Shown: positions 1-9,017 of the stretch, piece after piece
How the letters are laid out: each line of letters begins with the position of its first letter
Numbering within the stretch: position 1 is the stretch's first letter
From: Clostridiales bacterium UBA3678
GTDB lineage: Bacteria > Bacillota > Clostridia > TANB77 > CAG-508
Reading direction: 5' to 3'
DNA: 64,000 bases
Assembly: GCA_002372935.1 (NCBI GenBank)
Contig: DFJF01000005.1
Coordinates: forward strand, 108,368-172,367
The notes under the pieces: model-generated
Told to the model about the DNA's origin: nothing
Seen by the model: the letters and a program-made list of their open reading frames with translations, nothing else
The model's database searches: none
Translations under genes and position numbers: made by a program

Positions 1-874
1 GACTTGAAGAAGTTTTCAAAATTTGATTGTTTGCATCTATATAGTCATTTATATATTTAATTTCATCACTTTCAATTGTAATGTCAACCCCATCAACAGC
101 ATTTACAATATCAACTAATGAGTTAAAGTTAACGGTTGCAAATTCTTTTACATCTAAATCCATATTTGTATTTATTGTACTCATAGAAAGAGCTGCTCCA
201 CCATAAGCATAAGCATGTGTTAATTTGTCTAATTTTGTATTTCCTTTTTCATTAATTCTAACATAAGTATCTCTATATACTGAAACTAATTTTACCTTTT
301 TGTTTTCTTGATCTATTATAGCTAAAATAATACAGTCACTTCTTGTTCCACTTTCAAGCTGATCTTCTCTGCTATCTACTCCATATAGAGCTATTGTTCT
401 GTAACCTTTTAATGATTCTTCAACTCCATCATTTACCTCAATTGAATTTTCATCTACATCTACATGTTGCATTGTATCTAAAGAATTTTTTAAATATATA
501 TAAGCTCCAACTCCAACTCCACATGCTAATAATATAAGTATTAATAGTATAATTCCTAAAACTTTAAAAAACTTTTTAACACCACTTGTCTTTTTCTTTT
601 CTCTCATTTTTTTCGCTTCCTTTTGTTTTTTTCTTCTATCTTCATAGTTATTTCGACTTTCTTCTATATTATATTGATTATTTAGATCAGAAGTGACATT
701 TATATTATCATCATAATTTAATTCATAACTTTTATTTGCATTTTCTCGACTTAATCCATATTTCTTGTTTAATCTTTCATCAAAACTTGCTTTTTGTGCT
801 TGAATTTCTCTTTTTTTTCTTCTTTCGTACTCCTTCATTTCACTTCTATCCATACTATGTTTACCTTTTGCCAT
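1..874 (-). CDS. LytR-CpsA-Psr (LCP) family cell-wall ligase, 3' end outside window
   Basis: LCP proteins transfer anionic polymers such as wall teichoic acid from a lipid carrier to peptidoglycan on the outer face of the membrane. The reading frame opens at ATG 874 behind a GGGAGG ribosome site and is open to the left edge, so about 291 N-terminal residues are seen. A long charged cytoplasmic segment (about residues 1-95) precedes one membrane helix (about 100-122). The LCP core follows, with the family motif YGVDSRE and later the segment SVYRDTYV, whose arginine belongs to the conserved lipid-phosphate site. The gene diverges from an unknown gene across a promoter region holding a phased operator. 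Family assignment is firm; the exact polymer is not known. Confidence 0.9.
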   Translation of the reverse strand, partial: MAKGKHSMDRSEMKEYERRKKREIQAQKASFDERLNKKYGLSRENANKSYELNYDDNINVTSDLNNQYNIEESRNNYEDRRKKQKEAKKMREKKKTSGVKKFFKVLGIILLILILLACGVGVGAYIYLKNSLDTMQHVDVDENSIEVNDGVEESLKGYRTIALYGVDSREDQLESGTRSDCIILAIIDQENKKVKLVSVYRDTYVRINEKGNTKLDKLTHAYAYGGAALSMSTINTNMDLDVKEFATVNFNSLVDIVNAVDGVDITIESDEIKYINDYIDANNQILKTSSS

Positions 875-912
875 TTCATTTCCTCCCAAGCAGAATATAA
901 TTTTTCTCATTA

Positions 913-941
913 AGAATATCATTTATTTAATAAAAATTCAA
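913..941 (-). promoter_or_regulatory. Sigma-A-type promoter for the LCP gene (proximal)
   Basis: Read on the minus strand, TTGAAT (936-941) and TATTCT (913-918) are separated by 17 bp, about 40 bp upstream of the LCP start. This is a sequence match only. Confidence 0.5.
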
Positions 942-991
942 CCCTTTTTTACATTTTTTTTTTATTTTCTCCTTAAAATCCTTGAAACACT

Positions 992-1020
992 TTATAAATT
1001 CCCATATAACGATTTTTCAA
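992..1020 (-). promoter_or_regulatory. Possible distal promoter for the LCP gene
   Basis: On the minus strand TTGAAA (1015-1020) and TTATAA (992-997) have a 17-bp spacer. The -35 lies 11 bp from the edge of the phased operator at 1032-1070, a position compatible with activation. Confidence 0.4.
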
Positions 1021-1031
1021 CAAATCAAAAT

Positions 1032-1070
1032 TGTTATATATCTGTAACACTTTTGTAACAATTTTGTTAT
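1032..1070 (+). promoter_or_regulatory. Four tandem WalR-like half-sites between divergent genes
   Basis: TGTTAT (1032-1037), TGTAAC (1043-1048), TGTAAC (1054-1059) and TGTTAT (1065-1070) recur at exactly 11-bp steps. The published WalR (YycF/VicR) site is TGTWAH, five bases, TGTWAH, and every adjacent pair here fits it. PhoP-type OmpR-family regulators also bind 11-bp-spaced repeats, so the regulator is an inference. The site lies between the LCP gene and the unknown gene at 1134. Confidence 0.65.
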
Positions 1071-1089
1071 AGTTTTTTATATAAATTTG

Positions 1090-1098
1090 TGTTAAAAT
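1090..1098 (+). promoter_or_regulatory. Extended -10 promoter element of the gene at 1134
   Basis: TG, one base, then TAAAAT (1093-1098) forms an extended -10. No good -35 is present at the usual distance. The operator at 1032-1070 ends exactly where a -35 would begin, as expected for an activator-dependent promoter. Confidence 0.4.
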
Positions 1099-1133
1099 AT
1101 ATAGTGAATATTTTTACGAAGGAGAACATAAAA

Positions 1134-2177
1134 ATGACTTCAAATTTATACTATACTGATTTAAATTTTTTAAATAAATATTTTTCAACAAGAGAATTTG
1201 ATTTTATAAATGATGTTCCACTTGGAAATCAAAATCTTGATAAGTTAATAGATAAAGAAACAAAAGTAAGAGACACAATAGTAGAATTTATAAATAATTT
1301 GGATTCATCCACTCCACAGCTAGATGCTTCAGTTTCTAGTATTTCGCTACTTACTGAACTTCAGGATATATTTAATAAAATAAATGACAACCTAAAAATG
1401 ATGAATAAATTAAAAATAGATTTTTCAAAAATTTCTGAACAAATTGTAAATTTATTAATAAAAATTGAATCATCAAAAGATCAACCAGAAATTTATTATC
1501 CACAAATACAAGAAATCAAAGAGATGATAAATTCGTATACAAAACAAAACAATGAAACAAAATCTAAAATAACATTAAATGATATAAAAATAGATGCTTT
1601 TTTAAAAAGAGATTCTGTAAAAAAACTCTTCGTAGTTTTTGGTATGGAGCCTTTAAACAATATAGAATTTGACTTTAACATTTCTCAAAAAGGCAGTACA
1701 AACAACTATTTAAAGGATAATTCAAACATAAATAAACATTTAAATGAATATTCAGATGATATTCCTAAAGAAAATAATGTTTTAAGAGTTTCAGAAAAAG
1801 CAAACAAAGTATATCTACCATACTCTAAATCAGAACTTTCTTTATATTTAGAGCAATATCCCGAATCATACCATTCTTTAGGTGAAGTTGTAAAAAAAGA
1901 ATTTATTTTACCATTAGACTATTACATGAAACACCCTGTTGTTGCAAGGTTTAGAGAAACATATTCTCTTATAAAAGATAGAGAATCAAAATCTGTAATT
2001 GATGGTCTAAAATATGCTTTTAGTTTAATGTTTAAATATGAACTAAACCCAGTAATTATCGCTGCTTGTAAAACTCAAGAACAACTTGAAAATTATCTTG
2101 ATTGCTTAAATAGAAATAAATTGGATGAATTCAAAGATTTTGAAATTAAATTCGAGGTTTCTATGAGAAAAAAATAA
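1134..2177 (+). CDS. Conserved-looking protein of unknown function, 347 aa
   Basis: I do not recognise this family. The start is placed at ATG 1134 because AAGGAG lies just upstream; an in-frame start at 1089 has no ribosome site. The protein has no signal peptide or membrane helix. The N-terminal ~150 residues are helical, with heptad-like stretches around residues 70-140. A polar linker follows at about 190-230. The C-terminal ~120 residues are denser and look like the conserved part, with segments such as ARFRETYSLIKDRESKS and NPVIIAACKTQEQLENYL. It is preceded by four WalR-like half-sites, which suggests a cell-envelope or growth-linked role, but that is inference from the promoter only. 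A decayed piece resembling its own C-terminus follows at 2224. Confidence 0.8.
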   Translation: MTSNLYYTDLNFLNKYFSTREFDFINDVPLGNQNLDKLIDKETKVRDTIVEFINNLDSSTPQLDASVSSISLLTELQDIFNKINDNLKMMNKLKIDFSKISEQIVNLLIKIESSKDQPEIYYPQIQEIKEMINSYTKQNNETKSKITLNDIKIDAFLKRDSVKKLFVVFGMEPLNNIEFDFNISQKGSTNNYLKDNSNINKHLNEYSDDIPKENNVLRVSEKANKVYLPYSKSELSLYLEQYPESYHSLGEVVKKEFILPLDYYMKHPVVARFRETYSLIKDRESKSVIDGLKYAFSLMFKYELNPVIIAACKTQEQLENYLDCLNRNKLDEFKDFEIKFEVSMRKK

Positions 2178-2223
2178 AAAAGAGATATCTAAAGGAGAAC
2201 TTAAATAAGGACAAAATTGTTCT

Positions 2224-2426
2224 TATTTGGAAGAGTTAAATAATAAAAATTTTAATTTAAAGGAATATCGTGAAATTAAAATAAATGAAATTGGAACAGA
2301 AAGTAAGGCTGGAAAGATTAAACAATATAGCTAAAAAAAACAATATAGTATTTTGCAAGATAGTAAGGGAATTAAAAAAAATGAAATGTTAGATGACAAT
2401 AATACTAAACTATTGAATAATTCTTA
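2224..2426 (+). pseudogene. Decayed coding remnant, possibly from a paralogue of the upstream gene
   Basis: Frames here read like protein but have no start and are interrupted. The segment from 2224 begins YLEELNNKNFNLKEYREIK and stops at 2332; another in-frame stretch continues to a stop at 2424. The first part resembles the last ~30 residues of the preceding protein (YLDCLNRNKLDEFKDFEIK), so this may be the tail of a lost second copy. The similarity was judged by eye. Confidence 0.35.
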
Positions 2427-2447
2427 AACAGAATACCACATTATATA

Positions 2448-2507
2448 CTAATCAAGAATGTCATTACTGATTAGTCGGTAACAGAAAGTGAGTAAATTTT
2501 ACTCACT
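2448..2507. terminator. Two inverted repeats between convergent genes
   Basis: CTAATCA (2448-2454) pairs with TGATTAG (2468-2474). AGTGAGTAA (2487-2495) pairs with TTACTCACT (2499-2507). They lie between a + strand unit and the end of the minus-strand gene at 2530. There is no long T-run, so a terminator role is only probable. Confidence 0.4.
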
Positions 2508-2529
2508 CTTAACTAGAGGATATAATTTT

Positions 2530-3168
2530 TTACTTTAAGTATTCCTCTATAAAATCCTTTATATTTATATATTCCAATATATAATCTTCATTAGAATACT
2601 TATCTATATCTTTTTTGTGCATTATATAATAGTTTTTAACTTTTTCCTGTATTCTTTTTGTTGCATCATCAAAATTTGGAGAATTATCATATGGAGATCC
2701 ATAATATTTAATTTCTTCAGGTTTTATTTTTGACATCATATATTTGATAATTTCAAATCTAGAAAATATTAAATTGTTGTTATTTTTATTTTTTAATATG
2801 CAAACATTTAACATTTTTGGTAATATAATTCTATTTGTACATCCGTTTTCAAAGTTTCTTTCATTTTTTATATTAGTGCCATCAAATTGTAAATACACAC
2901 CATCTTTTAAGTAATCACATAAATTATTTGATTTCTTTACTTTATTTTCTATATCTTTGTCTTTAAGTTTAGTTTTTCCGCTTTTTATATCATTATATAC
3001 TATATTAAAATCAACAAATAAAGCTATACATCCTTCAAATCCTTCTGAGAAAAAAACTTTAACTTTTTCATCATTAACTAGTTTACTATTATTTTCATTT
3101 CTTGGTGTTAATCCTGATTCACTAATAGATATAATTCTATCAAATGTTGTCATATGATAATAATACAT
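2530..3168 (-). CDS. Orphan protein with ADP-ribosyltransferase-like N-terminus, 212 aa
   Basis: No family is recognised with certainty. The N-terminus, YYYHMTTFDRI followed by a GLTPRN turn and later VFFSEG, follows the layout of small ADP-ribosyltransferase-fold and DarT or Tpt1-like proteins. Those have a His or Tyr-His-x-Thr strand, a short helix, then a G-L-x-p-R turn. The catalytic glutamate cannot be placed by eye. The rest is charged and helical without membrane segments. The gene stands alone, with a TG-extended TATAAT -10 about 60 bp upstream (3225-3230) and a structured gene-free region behind it. A stress or toxin-type function is possible but speculative. Confidence 0.55.
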   Translation of the reverse strand: MYYYHMTTFDRIISISESGLTPRNENNSKLVNDEKVKVFFSEGFEGCIALFVDFNIVYNDIKSGKTKLKDKDIENKVKKSNNLCDYLKDGVYLQFDGTNIKNERNFENGCTNRIILPKMLNVCILKNKNNNNLIFSRFEIIKYMMSKIKPEEIKYYGSPYDNSPNFDDATKRIQEKVKNYYIMHKKDIDKYSNEDYILEYINIKDFIEEYLK

Positions 3169-3243
3169 ATCATCATCTCACTTTCGAATTTTTATATATG
3201 AAATATTTTATCATAAAACAGAACATTATACAATTTATTTTTA

Positions 3244-3495
3244 TATCTCTCCGATAGAAACCCAACTAGGCATCTTTGTAGACGATTGTCTGAAAGTGTC
3301 ATAGTGGGTTACACACTTTGAAAAAGTTGTGTAATTGCTTCGTAGATTTGCCATAGTAGATACTCCATTAATCAAAGTAAACATATATTATAAAAGAAAA
3401 AAGCATAGTATCAACTACACCGTTTAAAAGCCTTAGGAGCATTTTTAATAAGAATTGTCCTTATTAAAATGCTCCTAAGTCTCTCTTTTTTTTTT
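3244..3495 (+). ncRNA. Candidate structured non-coding RNA ending in a strong terminator
   Basis: This gene-free stretch is clearly less AT-rich than its surroundings. On the + strand AACCCAACTA (3259-3268) can pair with TAGTGGGTT (3302-3310) around a small hairpin, AGAC/GTCT (3280-3291). A second stem-loop lies at 3311-3332 (ACACA with TGTGT, CTTT with AAAG). GGCATCT inside the first loop could pair with AGATTTGCC downstream, giving a pseudoknot. The unit ends at a ~20-bp hairpin plus T-run. It matches no riboswitch I know, and no convincing + promoter was found. A 36-codon minus-strand frame also covers it. Confidence 0.4.
3432..3495 (+). terminator. Strong intrinsic terminator
   Basis: The arms 3432-3452 and 3460-3479 match over 20 bases with one bulge, and a T-rich tail runs to about 3495 on the + strand. 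No + strand gene ends here, which is the main reason to suspect an RNA gene upstream. Confidence 0.75.
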
Positions 3496-3569
3496 GAAAA
3501 TATGTTAAATAAAAAAAGTTCTAAAAATTTCTTTTTTATATCTTAACAATATCAAATTAAAATAATATT

Positions 3570-4079
3570 CTAAATTAATTTTTTTATATCCTCATCTTTT
3601 TTTAGCCTTTGACTTAAAAAATGATATGCTCTTTTATCTTGATTTACTGCTATTGTTGCAATTTCTTTATTATCTCTTAATCTATAACTAGCATATTTTA
3701 TAATCAATCCTTTATTAGAAACTGCTTTTTTAACAATTTCATCATCATCTCTTATTTCTTCACTTGCAAAATATAATGTTTGCCCATAAGTTTCCACACT
3801 TTTTTCTATCACATCTCTATCAGCTTTTAATCTTTCTGAAGCATAGCATGCTGTCCAAGGTGCTTTTTCTATAGCCATCATAACAATTTCTTTATCATTT
3901 TTTAAATTATCACTCACAAACTCCAATGCTTCTCCATCTTGATTTAAAGCTATTTTTACAACATCTCTATCATTTTTCAAATCATCACTTGCAAAATCTA
4001 AATACTTTCCTCTTTCACTTACTGCTTTAATAATAAATTCTTTGTTATCTGCATTTTGTTTTATTTCTTCTATATCCAT
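3570..4079 (-). CDS. DUF4116 repeat protein, 169 aa
   Basis: The protein consists almost wholly of a ~23-25-residue repeat present about six times, with the pattern ALEFVSDNLKNDKEIV then MMAI. Each unit has an aromatic-Ala/Ser-S-x-x-L/I-+-x-D core followed by D-x-E/D-I/V. This is the DUF4116 signature, a helical repeat found in many bacterial and viral proteins with unknown function, probably a protein-binding scaffold. There is no signal peptide. The start is ATG 4079 behind AAGAGG. It stands apart from its neighbours, and an 11-bp AT-rich inverted repeat (4113-4138) separates it from the transglycosylase gene. Confidence 0.85.
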   Translation of the reverse strand: MDIEEIKQNADNKEFIIKAVSERGKYLDFASDDLKNDRDVVKIALNQDGEALEFVSDNLKNDKEIVMMAIEKAPWTACYASERLKADRDVIEKSVETYGQTLYFASEEIRDDDEIVKKAVSNKGLIIKYASYRLRDNKEIATIAVNQDKRAYHFLSQRLKKDEDIKKLI

Positions 4080-4157
4080 ATTTGTCGCCTCTTTTTATAT
4101 TTTAATTAAGTAAGAATTTTAAATATATTTAAAATTCTATAATAATAGTAACAAAGA

Positions 4158-4712
4158 CTATTCATATAATTTTATATACACATTATAATCATTCAAAATT
4201 TTCCTCACATAATTATTAGTCTCTTTATATGGAATATTTTCAACATCTTTTCCATCTTTTCTTATGGTTCCATTAGAAATCCACGAATCCACATTCCCAC
4301 TTCCAGCATTATATGCAGCAAGTGCAAGAGATGTGCAATTATCATACTTTTTCATAAGTCTAGAAATATAATTAGTACCAAGTTTTATATTTATTTCTGG
4401 ATCAAACAAATCATCATTATCTATCTTCATATCAAGTTTTTTTGCTATTTCTTGCCCTGTAGAATCCATAAGTTGCATTAGCCCTTTTGCACCTTTACTA
4501 GATTTTGCATTTGCATCAAAATTGCTTTCAGCCTTGATAGTAGCATAAATCAGATATTTATCTACTTCATATTTTTTTGCATATTTTTCTACATAATCAC
4601 TATATTTAATTACATATATTTTTTTCAAAAATACTTCTCTATTTTGGAAACCATAGTAAAATACAGCCACCAAAATAACAAGCATTATAAGTAGTCTAAG
4701 TAATTTTTTCAA
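4158..4712 (-). CDS. Membrane-anchored lytic transglycosylase (SLT domain)
   Basis: Cleaves peptidoglycan glycan strands at the outer membrane face. A single N-terminal helix (about residues 5-20) acts as signal anchor and the SLT domain fills about 35-180. Visible motifs are the catalytic-glutamate segment ATIKAESNF, then SSKGAKGLMQLM and ALAAYNAGSGNV. I place the start at TTG 4712, because GGAG lies 7 bases upstream. An ATG at 4742, inside polA, has no ribosome site. The gene follows polA directly, and its ribosome site lies just beyond the polA stop, so the two are probably co-transcribed. Confidence 0.88.
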   Translation of the reverse strand: MKKLLRLLIMLVILVAVFYYGFQNREVFLKKIYVIKYSDYVEKYAKKYEVDKYLIYATIKAESNFDANAKSSKGAKGLMQLMDSTGQEIAKKLDMKIDNDDLFDPEINIKLGTNYISRLMKKYDNCTSLALAAYNAGSGNVDSWISNGTIRKDGKDVENIPYKETNNYVRKILNDYNVYIKLYE

Positions 4713-4732
4713 AATAACTCTCCATTTCATTT

Positions 4733-7436
4733 TTATTTGCAATCATACCAGTTATCTGCTTCTGAAATTTCTGCTATTAAAGGAACCTTTAGTTCTGCTG
4801 CGCTTTCCATTGATTCTTTCAATAATTGTTTTACTTCTTCTTTTTCATCAAGAGGAGTTTCAATCATCATTTCATCATGAACTTGTAAAACTATTTTTGA
4901 TTTTAAATTTCTTTTTTGTAGTTCATTAAATACTTTTATCATTGCTATTTTCATAATATCTGCTGCAGTCCCTTGAACTGGCGTATTCATAGCTGCACGC
5001 TCACCAAACTGTCTAACCATATAATTATTTGATTTCAACTCGTTTATTTCTCTACGTCTACCAAACAAAGTCATTGAATATCCATTTTCTTTAGCTTTTT
5101 CTACAGACTCTTGCATAAATTTTCTTACTCCTGAATATTCTGTTAAATATTGTTCTATATATTGTTTTGCTTTATTTCTACTTATTCCAAGCTGCACTCC
5201 TAATCCAAATTCACTTATTCCGTAAACAATGCCAAAATTTACTGCTTTTGCACTACTTCTTTGTTCTTTTGTAACCTGATCTTGCGGTATTCCAAATACT
5301 TTAGATGCTGCTTGTTTATGTATATCTTCTCCATGTTTAAAAGCCTCTATCATGTGCTCATCATTTGACAAGTGTGCTAAAACTCTAAGCTCTATTTGTG
5401 AATAGTCAGCATCTATATATACTTTTCCCTCTGCTGGCTTAAATACCTTTCTTAACTGTTTTCCAAGTTCTATTCTTGTTGGTATATTTTGAAGATTTGG
5501 TTCTGTAGAACTTATTCTTCCAGTAGCTGTAATTGTTTGATGGAAAAATGAATGTATCCTTTTTGTTTTTGGATTTATATATGGTTTTAATCCTTCTACA
5601 TAGGTAGAATTTAATTTTGTAAGTTGCCTATATTCTAATATTTTCTCTATTATAGGATGTTCTCCTCTTAGTTTTTCTAAAACATCAACATCTGTTGAAT
5701 ATCCTGATTTAGTCTTTTTTATAACTTTTAATTTTAATTTTTCAAATAATATTTCTCCCATTTGTTTTGGTGATTTAATATTAAACTCTTCTCCAGCTAA
5801 ATTATATATTTCTTGTGTTAAAAAATTAATTCCATCTTGTAATTTTATTCCAAATTCTTCAAGTTGATTAATATCTGCATACATACCATTCCACTGCATA
5901 TCTCCTAAAACCTCTATTGTAGGCATATCAATTTCTTGAAATAATTTGTATTGTCCAGTCTCTTCTAACTTTTCTTTTAAGACTGAAACTAATTTATTAA
6001 TTGAATATACATATAATGTTCCTTTATACATATCTTCATCTTTTTTATTGTCTTCTGTGTCAAATAAAGTAATTTGTTTAGATTTTTCTTCAATGCCTTG
6101 CTCTTTCAAATATTTTGATGTATCAATATCCAAATAATTTTCCATAATCTTTTCTATTGGATATTTTCCATCTGTAGGGTTTAAAATATATGCTGCAACT
6201 GCTGTATCAAATTTCATGTTTTTTGCAGTAATTCCGTTTTGTTTTAACAAAATATATGTATAATTCATTTCATGTCCATATTTTTCTATGGTCTCATCTT
6301 CAAAAATTTCTTTTAAAATTTCTATTGAAGGATTTTTTATGTAATATGCTTTTTCATCATATATACTTATTGATTTAATCTCTTTCTTTAAAATATATTC
6401 TGCATTATCTGATTCTTGAGTTCCTAAATAATAATAAAATTTTTTAGATTCTTTTACTTTTTTAACAATTTCCAAAAAATCTGTATTGTTATCTATTTGT
6501 ATATTTAATTTTTCAGAAAGGCTTTCTCTAGCTCCTGACTCTTCATCTTCTAATTTGAATCTTTCTATATATCTTTTAAAATTCAAATTTTGAAAAATCT
6601 CTAAAACCTTTTCTTTATTCCACTCTTCAACTTTCAAAGTTTCCAAATTATCATCCAAAGGAACATTCACATTTATTGTTCCAAGCTCTTTTGAAAGAAT
6701 TGCCAATTCTTTATTTTCAACAATCTTCTCTTTTTGTTTACCTTTCAAATCATCTTCGCCTTTTTCAATAGCCTCATATAAACTTTCTACTGTACCATAT
6801 TTTTTAACAAGAGATATTGCCGTTTTAGGTCCAATTCCAGGCACACCAGGAATATTATCAGAAGAATCTCCTTGCAAACCTTTTACATCTATTAATGACT
6901 TAGGCTTTAATCCATATTCTTCTATAACCTTTTTTTTGTCATAATCTTCTGTTTCAGTCTTTCCTGCTTTTGTTCTAGGAATTCTAATAGTAACCTTATC
7001 TGTTGCAAGCTGAAAAGTGTCTCTATCTCCTGATAAAATAACAACATCTAGTCCTTGTTTTTCTCCATACTTAGCAAGAGTTCCTAAAATATCATCACCT
7101 TCATATCCCTCTTTTTCTACAATATCAATATTCATAGCCTCTAAAATCTCTTTAATCATAGGCATTTGCTCTGCAAGCTCATTAGGCATTCCATGCCTAT
7201 TTGCCTTATAACCAGCATACATCTTATGCCTTGCAGTTGGAGCTTTCAAATCAAAAGACACAGCCATATAATCAGGATTTAAATCATCCATAATCTTAAA
7301 CATAATAGCCAAAAAGCCATAAACCGCATTTGTATATTTTCCGATCTTTAGTAGTAAGCATTTTAGCTCCCATAATTCCATAAAATGCTCTATTCATGAT
7401 GCTATTTCCATCAATTAATAAAAGTTTTTTAGACAT
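4733..7436 (-). CDS. polA: DNA polymerase I, with an apparent frameshift near its 5' end
   Basis: Repair and Okazaki-fragment polymerase. Translation from ATG 7436 (AAAGGAG upstream) gives MSKKLLLIDGNSIMNRAFYG, the standard PolA N-terminus. The frame is lost at about 7343, where one extra base (G on the + strand) precedes GGAAAATATACA. Removing it restores GKYTNAVYGF and the full ~900-residue frame. The 5' nuclease domain spans about residues 1-290. The 3'-5' exonuclease region lacks the DxE metal residues, as in other Firmicutes. Polymerase motifs are present: DADYSQIELR (A), SSAKAVNFGIVYG (B) and VLQVHDE (C). Without the correction a start at 7381 would lose the first conserved nuclease strand. 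Sequencing error or a real mutation cannot be separated here. Confidence 0.92.
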
Positions 7437-7454
7437 TACTTTCTCCTTTCATTT

Positions 7455-7530
7455 GGGGACGGTTCTTTTTAAAAAAGGGACGGTTCTTTTTTGAAAGAGA
7501 ACCGTCCCTTTTTTAAAAAGAACCGTCCCC
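7455..7530. repeat. GGGACGGTTC repeat cluster A (two direct, two inverted copies)
   Basis: Two + copies of GGGACGGTTCT and two reverse copies form a perfect 33-bp inverted repeat (7455-7487 with 7498-7530) around a 10-base loop. It fills the gap between mscS and polA. The polA ribosome site AAAGGAG begins about 10 bases past its edge. Confidence 0.95.
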
Positions 7531-7534
7531 TTAG

Positions 7535-8332
7535 TTATGAGTTATGGACTGTCACCTGTGGATATGGTATCTCTATATTATTCATATCCAATTGTTTTTT
7601 CAATATTTGATTAAATTCTATTGTTGCTTTATACCTATTTTCTGGCTTGCAAATAATTTGAAATTTATATTGTATTGCTGAATCTCCAAATTCACTCAAT
7701 CCCAAATATTTAGCATTTTTTATTTCTCTAATTTCTTTTAATTGTTCTGCAACTTCACTTAAGATTGTATCTATTTTTCCAGTCTCATTATCATAAGATA
7801 AACCAATTCCTAAATATAATTCTTCTGACATTTTTTCTACTTTGCTTATATTTCTATTTGCAATTGTATATATATTTCCATTTTTTATGCTCTTTATTTT
7901 TGTAGATTTCATACCAAGTTGAATGACTTTTCCTTCTATATTATCAATTTTTATTACATCTCCAAGTGCATAATAATCATCTATAATAATGTTAGTACCA
8001 GAGATGATGTCTTTTAAGGCATCTTGTATAGCAAGTCCAGCAATGACTGAAACTAATCCAAGTCCTGCAACAATTGATGTTACATTAACACCATAAATTT
8101 GCAATATAAGAGCAACTGCAATTATTAAAATTACATATTTTATTATATTTGAAAACAATTTGAAAAGAGTTTTTCCTTTTGCATCTAACTTCTTGTTTTC
8201 TTTGTTTCTCTCCAAAAATTTATTTATTGCCTTTTTTATTATTTTATATAATACCACACTAATTGCTATTATTGCCAATACAATAAGAATTTTTTGTTCT
8301 AAAATAAACTTTAATATATTTTCCCAATTCAT
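7535..8332 (-). CDS. mscS: Small-conductance mechanosensitive channel, MscS family
   Basis: Opens under membrane tension to release solutes on osmotic downshock. At 265 aa it is a minimal MscS. It has helices at about residues 13-30 and 60-85, and the pore-lining glycine/alanine-rich helix at about 88-112 (GLGLVSVIAGLAIQDALKD). The beta domain follows, with YYALGDVIKIDNIEGKV, and then a short alpha/beta C-terminal domain. The start is ATG 8332. The stop lies four bases from repeat cluster A. No partner gene is evident; the next gene upstream is mntP. Confidence 0.92.
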   Translation of the reverse strand: MNWENILKFILEQKILIVLAIIAISVVLYKIIKKAINKFLERNKENKKLDAKGKTLFKLFSNIIKYVILIIAVALILQIYGVNVTSIVAGLGLVSVIAGLAIQDALKDIISGTNIIIDDYYALGDVIKIDNIEGKVIQLGMKSTKIKSIKNGNIYTIANRNISKVEKMSEELYLGIGLSYDNETGKIDTILSEVAEQLKEIREIKNAKYLGLSEFGDSAIQYKFQIICKPENRYKATIEFNQILKKQLDMNNIEIPYPQVTVHNS

Positions 8333-8453
8333 ACTATTTCTTTCCTCTCTCTATTTTTTAGATATATTGATTTTATTCATGCTATTTTTCTTATTTTTAT
8401 CCAGATTTTCTTCAAATTTTATTGATATTCATCTAATTTTTACCCAAATTCTA

Positions 8454-9017
8454 TCAAGGAATTAATCTCAAACCTTCCAATAAGATTTTTAATCCAATTA
8501 ATATTAAAATAATTCCTCCTGCTAGTTCCGCTTTATTTTGATATTTATCTCCAAATCTATTTCCTATTTCTACCCCTAATATCGACATAATAAATGTAAT
8601 TATTCCAATAACAGAAACTGCTAAAACAATATTTACTTCAAAAAATGCAAATGTAATTCCAACAGCCAATGCATCAATACTTGTAGCAATTGCTAAAATA
8701 AGCATTGTTTTAAAATCAACATTATCATTACTTTTATTACTTTCATTTTCAAATGACTCTTTTATCATATTCCCGCCAATTATTAAAAGCAAAATAAATG
8801 CCACCCAATGGTCAACTTTTTCTATAAATTCTGCAAATGTTGACCCTAATAAGTACCCTGCAACAGGCATTAATGCTTGAAATATTCCAAAATACAATCC
8901 AATGATAATTGCTTTTTTAAAATCCATTTTTTTCATTGAAAGTCCTTTACATATCGAAACAGCAAAGGCATCCATTGCAAGACTTATTCCAATAAAAATG
9001 ATTTCTGTAATTCCCAT
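8454..9017 (-). CDS. mntP: Manganese efflux pump MntP
   Basis: Exports Mn2+ across the cytoplasmic membrane. The 187-aa protein has six predicted helices and the family's repeated acidic motifs: SLAMDAFAVSICKGL near the N-terminus and ATSIDALAVGITFAF in the second half. The start ATG 9017 is followed by GITEIIFIGISLAMDA. A yybP-ykoY manganese riboswitch, common upstream of mntP, was looked for. The ~85 bases to murD are too short and AT-rich to hold one. Confidence 0.9.
   Translation of the reverse strand: MGITEIIFIGISLAMDAFAVSICKGLSMKKMDFKKAIIIGLYFGIFQALMPVAGYLLGSTFAEFIEKVDHWVAFILLLIIGGNMIKESFENESNKSNDNVDFKTMLILAIATSIDALAVGITFAFFEVNIVLAVSVIGIITFIMSILGVEIGNRFGDKYQNKAELAGGIILILIGLKILLEGLRLIP

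Noticed and set aside
343..537. Small + strand open frame inside the LCP gene
   Set aside because: It lies wholly opposite the LCP coding sequence, with leucine-rich shadow composition and no ribosome site.
7455..7530. Repeat clusters as ordinary terminators
   Set aside because: Some could terminate, but clusters also occur just upstream of genes and contain tandem direct copies, so termination alone does not explain them.
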